This document shows positions 25,501-37,500 of a stretch of 64,000 bases of DNA, piece after piece. Source of the stretch: Tachypleus tridentatus (lineage: Eukaryota > Arthropoda > Merostomata > Xiphosura > Limulidae); the NCBI RefSeq assembly GCF_004210375.1, contig NC_134830.1, positions 61,499,576-61,563,575 of the forward strand, written 5' to 3'. Position 1 is the first letter of the stretch; the number at the start of each line of letters is the position of its first letter. Made by a program: the position numbers and the translations under genes. The notes beneath the pieces were generated by a model. The model worked only from the letters and a program-made list of their open reading frames with translations, did no database searches and had not been told where the DNA came from.

Positions 25501-28500
25501 AAACAGCTTAAAAAACTAAACTACACTTTTTTCTTGTGGTAAAATCGGTTTGTTTGTAGTCAAACACACAGCTACACAGCAGGTTATCTGTGCACGGGTA
25601 TTGAATCCCGATTTACAGAGATGTAAGTCTACAGACATGCATTCGTGCTACTGGGTGGGTGGGTGGATGGGGAGATTCTGATAAAATCGAATCAGTTGAC
25701 ACTTCCTTATGGGTAAAAGTGTACCCTACCAAAAGTACTCGCAAGTTGACAAACAATTATACCACTGAATATCCGATACGATCAAATCTGGTGCTGTAAC
25801 ATTCAGCACTTACTAACTTAGTTAATTAATATGGGTTCTTGATTAGAGTGCTGTTTACAATACTTTAACTCTTTATAGAAATTAAAGATTGATTAGACGG
25901 ACTGCGACCTTTCAGCTAATATTACTCAACTAACTAAAATACATCTATCTGTTAGGTGTTTTTGTTGGAGCAAAGGCACATCGAGCTATCTGTTATGTCC
26001 GCCCCGGCAAATCGAATTCTGAATTGTAGCGTTGCAAGTCCGTAATGTTATCACTTTTCACATCGCGGAACAAACGAACTACGAGCTAGAAATGCCAGTG
26101 AGATATAACAGTTTTTAATCAAAGCATTCTAAGCTAATGTACAGTATGTTGTTGTTGTTGTTTTGAATTAAGCACAAAGCTACACAATGGGCTATCTGTG
26201 CTCTGCCCACCACGGGTATCGAAACCCGGATTTTAGCGTGCAAGTCCGCAGATATACCGCTGAGCCACTGGGGGGCTGTACAGTATGTCAAATGATTGAG
26301 AGTAAATAGGTTGTATGATAAAATATTGCATTGTTACTTGTGTATTATCCACAAAAGATGATTTATATATAAATTCCAGAATATTATACATCTATAGAAC
26401 AGGTCTCAAGAATTTCATTCTCCAGTTTTACCTATTTTGATTATAGCCACGTGAAAACGGGTTTGTTTGTTTTGAATTTTGCGCAAAGCTACAAGACGGC
26501 TATTTGCGCTAGCCGTAACCCCAATTTAGCAGTGTAAAGCTAAAGGAAAGGCAGCTAGTCATCACCACCCACCGCCAACTTTTGGACTACTTTTTTTACC
26601 AACGAATATTGGATTGGCCCTCATATTATAACGCCCCTACGGCTGAAAGAGCAAATGTGTTTGGTGTGATGGGGATTCGAACTAGGGACCCGATGCTGGA
26701 CTTCACTCTTGCAAATCAAGCACCTAGAGACCACGGCCAGCGGAATCTTACTTTATCTTTCGCACATTTTGCGATATATACTAATCCTTGTGCTAATGGC
26801 GTGAAGCAATAAATCCTATCTGCTTCTACGTAGATGAGTCAATGATGTACCTACTTGTCTTTAGTTGTAAACAAATATTTGTTCTTAAATGCATAACACA
26901 TCAATAGTAAATAAGAAAAAACGTAGACTAATATAAATAATATAATGTAATATAAATACAGATTAGCCTATTTTCCTTCATCCGGTCACTCTCATTTTCA
27001 GAGTTTATTTCTCTCAGCTCAGATTGTAACGCCATAAAACGATACAACAAATTAAATTTCTAGGTGAGTTCGCACATTAAAAACCATCTCTCTGTACTAG
27101 AAAATATATATTTAAAAGCGCTGTGAATTAAATTATCAGGGGTTCTCAAAACTGAAAAACTATTTGTGACAAATATACGTAGTTCTTGAATTATATTGTA
27201 CAACCACAAGAAAAGTATTGTGTTTATATATACATAGGAATTTGAAGAATAACTAATATTAATGCCACTACTTTATTGTACTACGTTCTTCAGTTGAAAA
27301 GCTATCTAAAGTAAATAGTTTATGAGCACAAATTTTAAAATTGTCATATCACATAGTATTCTTATTTAATTGTTTTCACAAACTTATGTTTGTATCTATG
27401 CAATCGCACCTTGTATAGTTAACCTTAGTCTGTTTTAGTAAAAACCTACAAGGACTACATATTGTTTTGATCTGTAGAATAGAATGCAAGAATTATTTGG
27501 CAAAACAAGATTGTTTAGTACTTAATATATTTTCTTACATATTTATATAATATAAAATATTAAAAAATATAATATTTTATGCAATGTTGATGTTATAGTA
27601 ATTTTCTAGCTAACTAATTCTTATCTGTTTCTCTGATTTAAATTTTGATTTGATTGAATTTTATAAATAACCAAAAAATATTTTTGTAGGTGTTTACTGT
27701 GACGCCATCTGGGATTCATTTTATTGTTGGCCAACGACACCTGCAGGAAAAGTAGCAGTACGATCATGCTCAGAAATCTTCATTCGTAACCAAGTTCCTA
27801 TACGTGTGGAGACGATAGATAAGGGTAACAAAATTTAAAACGATTATATTTTGTTTCTTGAATTTTGAGCAAAGCTACACGAGGGCTATCTGCGCTAGCC
27901 ACCCCTAATTTAGCAGTGTAAGACTACAGGGAAAGCAGCTAGTCATCACCACCCACCACCAACTAATGGACTACTCTTTTACCAACGAATAGTGGTATTG
28001 ATCATCACATTATAATCCCCCACGGCTGAAAGGGTGAGCATGTTTGGTGTGACGGAGATTCGAACCCACGACCCTCGGATTACGACTCCAACGCCTTAAT
28101 CCACCTGGACAGAGGATTATATAATTGCAGACTTTGAATAATATATTATTTGGTACAATAAATATACGCACTAGTATAAAGAAATCTATCACGAGTTTAT
28201 GTAATATTTTTTTTAAACAAAGTGACACTAAACATTTAAATTAAATTAAACATTTTGATGAAATATTTAATAAGATATACCATCTGTTACTGTGATTTCT
28301 CGTCTCTACCATTACAGTCAATGTTTTGTAATGCTTAGTCAGTTAACAGAATATCAAAATTAGGATACATATATTTTTTTTCCATAATTTTTATGCTTTC
28401 GCCCACTTTAGAAGATTAATTTGTATTATTCATTACACTAAGACAACCATACATTCTGTCTTTTGTTAGCTCACGCTTATCGAGTTTGTAGCGAGAGTGG

Positions 28501-31500
28501 TGATTGGTTATGGGGTGAGTGGACGAATTACACGGAATGTCTTGAGCTGTTGAATCAGGTGAGAAAGGTTTTAAAAATGTTGAAGAGTTATGAATAATAG
28601 AAACAGTGGATTTATTTTCTTCTATTTTCTGTTAAAAATGCAACTGGAAAAACCAATAGTACAAATAGTTCAATATATATTTGTTAGTATCAAAGATGTT
28701 TATGATTCACTTCATGGCTGTGATGTATTTTTTTTAATATTCTGGATTCCAGCGGATCAAATGAAAATGATGTAGTTCTGGACTTTTCGCATTAAGAACT
28801 TAAATTATTTAGTGGATCTGCAAACAAAAAGGGAGAAAAACAAATGGACATTGTAACTTGACTCAACATGTTGAATGGAATCTCGTTAGCCATATCATTT
28901 AATTACAAATATAAACAATACGCATTAACGAATCTACTTAAATGTTCAGTACAATTAATGTCATGAAAAATATTAAAGATTCTCCAAACAGCATTTCACA
29001 TTACTGGAGTTCCTCCAACCCTTGTTTCATATTGCTCAGAGTTCCTCAAAACTGCGTTTTACGTTCGAACAATATGTGTTAACGAATCTACTTAAATGCT
29101 CAGTACAATTAGTGTCATAAAAAATATTGGAATCCCTCCAAACTGTGTCCCACATTACTGGACTTCAATTACTCCAAACGGTGTTTTACATGATTGGAGC
29201 TCTTCAAACTGTGTTTCACATTACTGGAGTTTCTCCAACCCGTGTCTCACATTACTAGAATTCCTCCACGCTGTGTTCCACATTAACGGATTTCCTCCAA
29301 ATTGTATTTCTAATAATTATGTTTAATATTAATAAAGCATAAATTTTTGTGCAAACGGATGTCACATCAACAAAATGTAGTTAAAGTATTCTATTGTTTT
29401 CATAACAGAGTTTTGAAATGACTTAACATTGGAAAATACGACTAGCAAAATAAGATTTAGATGAGAATGCTTCTAAGCGTAAGTTTAAATGTAAAAAGAT
29501 TAAACTGAGGTTAAGAAAAAGAGAACAAAGGGTAAAATAACGATTTAACAAGGTTAAAATAACCGTGACAAAAGCAACCTGTGGGTTGTGTGTTTAAACA
29601 AGTGATTAGCATAAGGTGAAATAATGAAAGTAAGAATTATGTGCTACATGCTATACTTAATGAAAGTAAGAATCATGTGCTACATGTTATACTTAATGAA
29701 AGTAAGAATCATGTGCTACATGCTATACTTAATGAAAGTAAGAATTATGTGCTACATGCTATACTTAATGAAAGTAAGAATCATGTGCTATATGTTATAC
29801 TTAATGAAAGTAAGAATCATATGCTACATGCTATACTTAATCGTTTTACATTTCAGGACAATTTTTCCTCTGACCAAATCGCCGTGACGTACATTTTATT
29901 CGTTGGATCGCTTGTATCTCTTTTAGCCCTCATTTTAACATTATTCATTTTCTGTTATTTCAAGTAAGTTATTATTTATTTGTAATTCGAAATAAAGAAA
30001 TTACGTATTTTTTGTGCAACTGGTTCAACTCATTTTTTATTCATCTTTATCCACTTCTATAGTAACAGAGAATTTGTTTTATCTTTCTTCCATGTTTCAT
30101 GTAAAACTTAGTAATTAATGTCATTCAGTACGTAGCAAAACGGTTATTTCTTGTTTGGTTGGTTCAGTTATAAGTTATGTTATATTTAATTGTTTTCGTG
30201 CAAAGCTACGCAATAGGCTAGCTGCGATCTGCTTTATGCAAAAACTAAACCCTCAATTTTAGCACCGTAAATCTGAAATAAACAGCTGTTTAAAAACAAC
30301 GAATAAATTACCTTATTGAATTACTCCTAGTTTTCTTTGAGCTAGTTGAGTCTGCTTTATTACAAAATATAGGGGTATTATGTAGATACGCAAATATACA
30401 TTAAAAGTGTTTTTAGTTTTGTTTTAGAGTTTTTGGGGAGAGCCATAAAAGTTATTTTTGTATATCTATTCTGATTTCCAACTGATATGCTAATGAAAAA
30501 CCAGCTAGCCAACAACGCCCACCATTAGTTTTCGGGCTACTCTTATCTGATTGAATAGTGGGATTTCACCGTTATTATTATAAGGAATCCACGGCCTCAC
30601 ACACCTACATGTTTTTTGTCTAACTACTAGTCTGTACCTGGCCTCATTAAAGGCGCGTTTATTACATTTCCCGAAGTTTTAGGCTACTTCAAAGCACTGT
30701 GCTGTAACATAAGGCAAGATACGTTTAATTTTATAATCTACGTGACGTAACTCTGTTTTGACCCTCATTTGAATTGAGCCAGTCAAAGAAAAGGTGTACA
30801 GAGAAATCCTTGTTATCTGAATAATGGCAAGCGGTGTAAAATCTGGTAATCACCTGTTTTGGTTTTATACAAGTGCAAAGCTTCATGATGGAATCTCTGC
30901 ACTTGGTGCAACTCAGAAATCAAATCTTAAATTTTAATCTGATAAGCCTTCAAGCTTAACGTTGAGTTATTGTTTTTACTTTGTTTTTGTTTGGTTTGTT
31001 TCGAATTTCGCACAAGACTACACGTGGGCTATCTGCGTTAGCCGTCCCTAATTTAGCAGTATAAGACTAAAGGGAAGGCAGCTAGTCATCACTATTCACT
31101 AGCAACTTTTGGGCTACTCTTTTACCAACAAATATTGGGATTAACTATCACATAATAACGTCTCCACGGCTGAAAGGGCGAGCATAGTTTGGTATGACAG
31201 GGATTCGAACCTGTGATTCAAGCTCTCTAATTGCCGGACCATTGAGTCATAGTGTGTATGTAGAAAAGGAGGAGTGCGGCGGATCACAAGAAAAATAGTG
31301 CGAGCAGTACTGAGCGTAAGATGGTCAACATGGTGGTCATTCCATTCACTAGTGATTTGGGATTATTTTGATTAATCTCAATGAACGAAGCTCAGCACAG
31401 CTTCCAAGACGAAAAAATAAAAAACACAATTGATGAAAATATGTACGACATGCTGAAACCTATATAGATTATACTATGGTAGTACCATAGTGGGTATTAT

Positions 31501-34500
31501 GTTAACCTTCTAATGTTTACTTTTCATAACAGGCATGACATTTTTAGTTTGAAAATCGCTAAGAAAATCATCTGCTAATGCATTGCGCATCTGCTTCAAC
31601 TTCAAACTAAATTTTGGGGTCTGCTGTGCCATTAGTTTCACCAATATTGAAACTAACGGTTTCTTATATGTGATTCTAATGACAGTTTTTGAAGAGAATG
31701 ATAGTACTGTACCAATTTTTATATATTCTTCGTTGTCAATGAAGTAACCAATTGACGAATTTCCAATTCAAATGGTACGTCAAATCGATTGGGACATCCT
31801 GGAATGAATTCCTCCATTATCTGACCCCATCTCAAGGTTTAGCTTAATCGCTAACACTTAAACCATCACATTCATAACCACATCTAGAACATTTCAAGAA
31901 TATTTCATTGCTATATCATTTTATTTACATTTACAAGTTAAGTTCTCCATGTTGGCTCTCATGGTTTCAACAATGCCAGAAGCCCTTATGTTTTGTCTGA
32001 TCAAAAATCCAAACCTCTCCGGGATGACTCTCTTTGTTTTTTTTGTTTTTGTTTTTATCTGCATCAAGATGCCTGGCTTGCTTGTGTAACAGGCGTTTAA
32101 AATGAAGCGCTCGAGCTGCCTCATTGTCAAAATTTCTGGTCAACGGGTTAATATTATTGTAATAATCTGTTAATCAGAATGATTTGTTGGCGATATTTCC
32201 ATACTTTATCTACAAGTTATAAATACATAATAACTGGAGGTTCTGTGATTACATAAGCTAATTATAGGTGTATTTTATTCTTTAAAGAATAAGCAAATAA
32301 CGCAGTATTGTTTATCTTAGGTCTCTTCATTGTCCAAGACTCCACGTGCACCAGAATCTAGTTATCGCATTGATCATACATTCGCTTCTTCTATTTGTCA
32401 TCTCTACCCCTGGTGTGTTTAAAGATCCAACAGTTTTTTACAGAAATGCCGTAAGCATTATTATTTTTTGATGATTTAGCATTTCGGACGTTTTTCTTTC
32501 TATTGTTCTTAGTTTTCTCTTATAGAAGGGATTGTATTTCTTTTAACGTAACGCATCTTTAGGGCGCGAAAATACACTGAAGCCCACCTTACGACTGTCT
32601 TTTCGACACGTTTTTAGAATACTTTTATTTGCATTGTAAAAGACAGGTTGATCATATTATGCGTCAAATTATTTAAGTTCTATATTTTATTATTCTGCAA
32701 ATTAATGTGTGAAACGGATCTCATTAATATTAAAAACGACATGACGGTATTGGCAGTGTAACAGTAGCGTCGTTATTAAATATTGTTTTCCTGACCAGTT
32801 GTTAAACGAAATTCGCTGTCACAGTCTATTAACACTGGAATTCGAAAGTGGAAATGTTTGTGCTATTAATTGAGTAAAACTGTGAACTACCAAGTCGCTG
32901 ATGGCATTCCAAGGGGGAAAGAAATATTGGATAGACATATGAGCAACATGTTTTAAACAACTAATTTATTTAGCTGTGACCAGGATTCAGTAGTCTCTAA
33001 TTACGGCATGCTAAAATATGTTATAAAGGCTGTCATTCGTGATGAGAAAAAACCCACTTGAAGTAAAAATATTTCTAAAGACAACTGGTATGGGTATTGA
33101 AACTATAATTAAAGTAAAGTAGAGAACAACGCTTCGACCTTCTCAGTTCGTCTTCAGGTTAACAAAGGCTGTCATATGTCAGTTAAAAATAAATTACAAA
33201 GTGCTTTTCTTAGTTTCAAAGAAGAAAAAAAGTTTCAGTAACATTAAGACAATGAATAACTGGAAGCATATAAATTGGTTTCACGAATTATGTTTCATCA
33301 TTTTGTGTACTGAATCATAGGGCAAAAACAGAGAAAATTACACGAGGCACTTTACACAATTAGTTTGTTCAAATAACTCAATGTACTGGTGTTAGGGTGT
33401 GAAAAAGTAGTTGTTTGTTAATTTTTAGAGCAAAACTACATTAGGGCTGCCTACTGTATTCACCGTAAGGAATCAAACTCCAGATTGTAGGGTTTTAAGT
33501 CCATAGATATAGCACTGTTACACCGGGGAATAGTGTGAGAAAGATTATAGCAGTAGGAAATGCATCTCTTTATCATTTTAGTTTAACATTGAAAAATACA
33601 CGGACGTTGATTGTCATACTTCCAAGTTATCACATTAGTGGACAAGGCAACGATACAACAATAACAATGTTATTCTAAGTTTATCGACGATTATTGGAAT
33701 GACATCTGTCTAGTATAAGTACCACATCTTGCCAAACTGAGTATCATTTGAACGTCACATTTGGTATAATAATCCTTTGCCAACATCTGTGAATCAACCG
33801 CAGTTACTAATGGGTTATAATAAAATAAGTTGCATTTTGATACACGGTGATATCTTTGCTAAGGTTTGTTTGTTTGTTTGGAATTTCGCACAAAGCTACT
33901 CGAGGGCTATCTGTGCTAGCCGTCCCTAATTTAGCAGTGTAAGACTAGAGGGAAGGCAGCTAGTCATCACCACCCACCGCCAACTCTTGGGCTACTCTTT
34001 TACCAACGAAAAGTGGGATTGACCGTCACATTATACGCCCCCACGGCTGGGAGGGCGAGCATGTTTAGCGCGACGCGGGCGCGAACCCGCGACCCTTGGA
34101 TTACGAGTCGCACGCCTTACGCGCTTGGCCATGCCGGGCCCTTTGCTAAGGTAAAAACAACAACGACAAAAAAAACATGGCTGCTAACTAAGTACTAGAT
34201 GTGGTTCTATAAAATGTAATAGTGTTTTAAAAAACTCCTAATTTCGCGCCTAACTGAGTATCAGATATTGGATTATTGTCCACTTTGCATTATACGTTCC
34301 TATGTTAACTGTACCGAATCTGTGTATCAAAACATATCCAATTTAATCTAATTAATATCCAGGTCTGACAATACGACTAGATTTTATGACTTTTTTATGA
34401 TGTTAATATCCACAGGACAGAATGTAAGTAATGTTTCGATAGTTTTAGTCGATTAAAGTGTTATTATAAAAGGAACTTCTGTTAAAAACATTTTTATAAT

Positions 34501-37500
34501 TTTTATTTAATATGGATGTTACCGCAGAGAAATGAAAGATAATTTTTTCCAGGTAATTAAGTGTTTGTATTGTTTATTACCACAAGAAACAGTAATAATC
34601 ATATAATTTTGAATTAATAATTAATTAAATACTGCTTATACATAGATTGCTAATTACAAAAAAATCTTGCCAATTTTGAATAATTATATATATTATTAAT
34701 GTTTACATAAGTGTTAATTAAACGTTATTAACAACCAGTTAACTGGCTGATAATAATATGGTGTTGAGGTTGTTGTTTTGAATTAAGCACAAAGCTACAC
34801 AATGGGCTATCTGTGGTCTGCCCACCACGGGTATCGAAACCCGGATTTTAGAGTGTACGTCCGCAGACATACCGCTGAGCCACTGAGGGGCAAAAATATG
34901 TGCCTGCCAGGGATCGAACCTGGGACCTTCCGCGTGTAAAGCGGATGTGATAACCACTACACCACAAACACGTTAGTTAGGAATTGAGATATTAATTAAT
35001 TGGATATTGTCAATATCCATAAAATTAGTTCATAAATTTATTTTTTAAATAAGGTTGTAGAAGGTTGAACTAGAAGGTTGAACTTTAACCCATAAGTATA
35101 GTTGAATAACCTCTTATTATTTTTATCGAGTTGACTAATTAGTTATTGTTAACACCCACAAGACAGGTTGTACTAAAGGGTTCTGTCGATTTTGTCCATT
35201 TCTCCTAGGAATGGTTGTGCAAAACTATTCTGTCAGTAAAAATGTATGCAGCTATGGCTAGTATTAACTGGATGTTCGTCGAGGGATTACTGCTCCACAG
35301 TCGCATCACTGTATCCATCTTCAACATGGACACGCCTTTTAAACTCTATTATTTCATTGGCTGGGGTAAGTTGTACATTACTTTATCGCTTATAAATATT
35401 TTGTTAAAGACCTCACAAGAACAACGGCACTTAAAACTGTTTGGTTTTATAAATAAAGTTAAAGCAAATATTTTTCGATACTTGGCATATTATTACTTAC
35501 ATTCCATGTGGAATCAAAGCTTGTATGACCTTTGACATGCCACTGATTCAGATCTCAACAAAATCGTGATGATTATGACGCTTGAGATACAAACTACAAA
35601 AATCTTTTTTGAGTAAACCACTCAGCAATCGGCCTGACATGCCATCTTCAACTGTGGAGACCGATTCGTACAATATTCCTGTATATTCTTTGTTGGTAGT
35701 TCCAGCCTTTAGTTTATTTCGTGTTAAACACAAAGCTCCAAGATGGTTTGTTCGTTTTAACTTATTACTAAACAACAGGTTATGCACGCTCCGTTATCCA
35801 CGGGAAGTCGGATACCGAAATTTAGCACTTTAACCTGTTGACTGCCAAGTATTTCAGTTGCTGCAATACAACTCTAATGCTTCTTTATTTTGTAACTTTT
35901 TTCGTGACGCCATTTTGGATCGAAAGTAAAACAATTTGTAAGTAGGTCAAATGCATGTATGGTGCTCATATCTAGCGTTGCAGTTAGGTGTTATTGAGAA
36001 CGAATTAACTCATCCGCGGGACTGTGTTACCGATCGGCTCGGATGAGTTATCTCATCTACGGCACTGAACAGGTTAAGCCTTCAAACTTATCGCTGAGTT
36101 ATTGAGACCACAACCTTCAGAATTTGTTTATCCAGGCATCTCTCATTTAGCGCGCTTTCTATTTGTGCATTTTCGTTTTTCTAAAAAAGTTTTCTCATCA
36201 AGGAACATTTTTCGATTAGCGCAACCAGTCGCAATAGCAATTTTCGATTTAACGTATTTTTGAAACTCTTGGTCACCTCGCAGTAGCATAATTTTATGCG
36301 GTGATATTATGCTCTAGGTTCAGGTTTATTTGTTTTGTTTGTTTGTTTGTTTTGGAATTTCGCACAAAGCTACACGAGGGCTATCTGTGCTAGCCGTCCC
36401 TAATTTAGCAGTGTAAGACTAGAGGGAAGGCAGCTAGTCATCACCACCCACCGCCAACTCTTGGGCTACTCTTTTACCAACGAATAGTGGGATTGACCGT
36501 CACATTATACACCCCCCACGGCTGAGAGGGCGAGCATATTTAGCGCGACGCGGGCGCGAACCCGCGACCCTCGGATTACGAGTCACACGCCTTACGCGCT
36601 TGGCCATGCCAGGCCTTTTGTTTTGTATACTTCTTTAAATTGGTTATCTAATTAGTATTATAAAACACGTTTAGAAGTTTCAATGTCCAGAAAATTTTCA
36701 TTTAGGAACGCAATTACATGTATTTCTATGAATAAGTGCCCGACATGGTCAGGTGGGTTAAGACGTTCGACTCGTAATCTGAGGGTCACGGGTTCGAATT
36801 CCAGTTACACCAACCATGCTCGCTCTTTCATCCGTGGAGGCATTATAACGTGACGGTCAATCCCGCTATTCGTTGGTAAAAGAGTAGCTCAAGAATTGGC
36901 GGTAGGTGGTGTTGACTAGCTGCCTTCCCTCTAGTCTTACACTGCAAAATTTAAGGACGGCTTGCGCAGATCGACCTTGTGTAGCTTTGCGTGAAATTCA
37001 AAAAACAAACAAAAACAAACCTATGGATAATTGATTTTTGTTTAGCGCAGCGTTGTTTAGGAACGAATCAACTTCACTAAACGGGAGATGTTGATATTTA
37101 TATAGCCAAATTTCCGATTAAATTTTCCAAAGGTACTGGTTAAGAGTATTAAAAGGAAATAACATCTGCGTAAAATAAAAAATAAAAATTTGTACCAGTT
37201 GTTATAAAATACATAACTTAATAGTTTATTCTATAACTAGCTGGAGTACCAGTCCCATGGCCGGAAGTTATGTAAATTCATGTTTAATGAAAGGTTAGTT
37301 TAGAACATGAAAAGCTGCTTCCTTTATGTGTAATTGTAAAAACGTTGTTGTTTTGAATTAAGCACAAAGCTAAACAATGGGCTATCTGTGCTCTGCCCAC
37401 CACGGGTATCGAAACCCGGTTTTTAGCGTCGTAAGTCATCAGACATACTGCTGAGCCACTGGGGGCATTGTAAAAACGTAAAACACCTATAAAAACTGCA

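Larger units (their letters stand above)
13565..27689 (+). other. PDFR intron 1, 14.1 kb
   Basis: Donor gtataa, acceptor tttttgtag. It holds a degraded hAT-like MITE, the 28-bp minisatellite, two 34-bp arrays and about a dozen SINEs, listed separately. Between them, about 15.2-16.2, 16.6-17.9, 18.1-19.6, 21.7-22.3, 22.7-25.2 and 26.8-27.7 kb are AT-rich. I see no exon or RNA there. Confidence 0.75.
29964..32320 (+). other. PDFR intron 4, 2.4 kb
   Basis: Holds four diverged to good SINE copies (listed). From 31270 to 32150 there is a stretch that looks like decayed coding DNA on the minus strand. No exon is seen. Confidence 0.7.

Noticed and set aside
29624-29887. Repetitive MKVRIMCYMLYL open frame as a protein
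   Set aside because: It comes from the 36-bp minisatellite read in a second frame and does not join exon 4 in the receptor frame.
34013-34198. Plus-strand 61-codon ORF
   Set aside because: It is read through a SINE-A copy on the other strand. The same peptide type appears wherever SINE-A heads occur, as at 26582 and 28010.
35215-35535. 106-codon ORF as a complete protein
   Set aside because: Its first half is receptor exon 6 read in frame. The second half runs into the intron past a good GTAAG donor.
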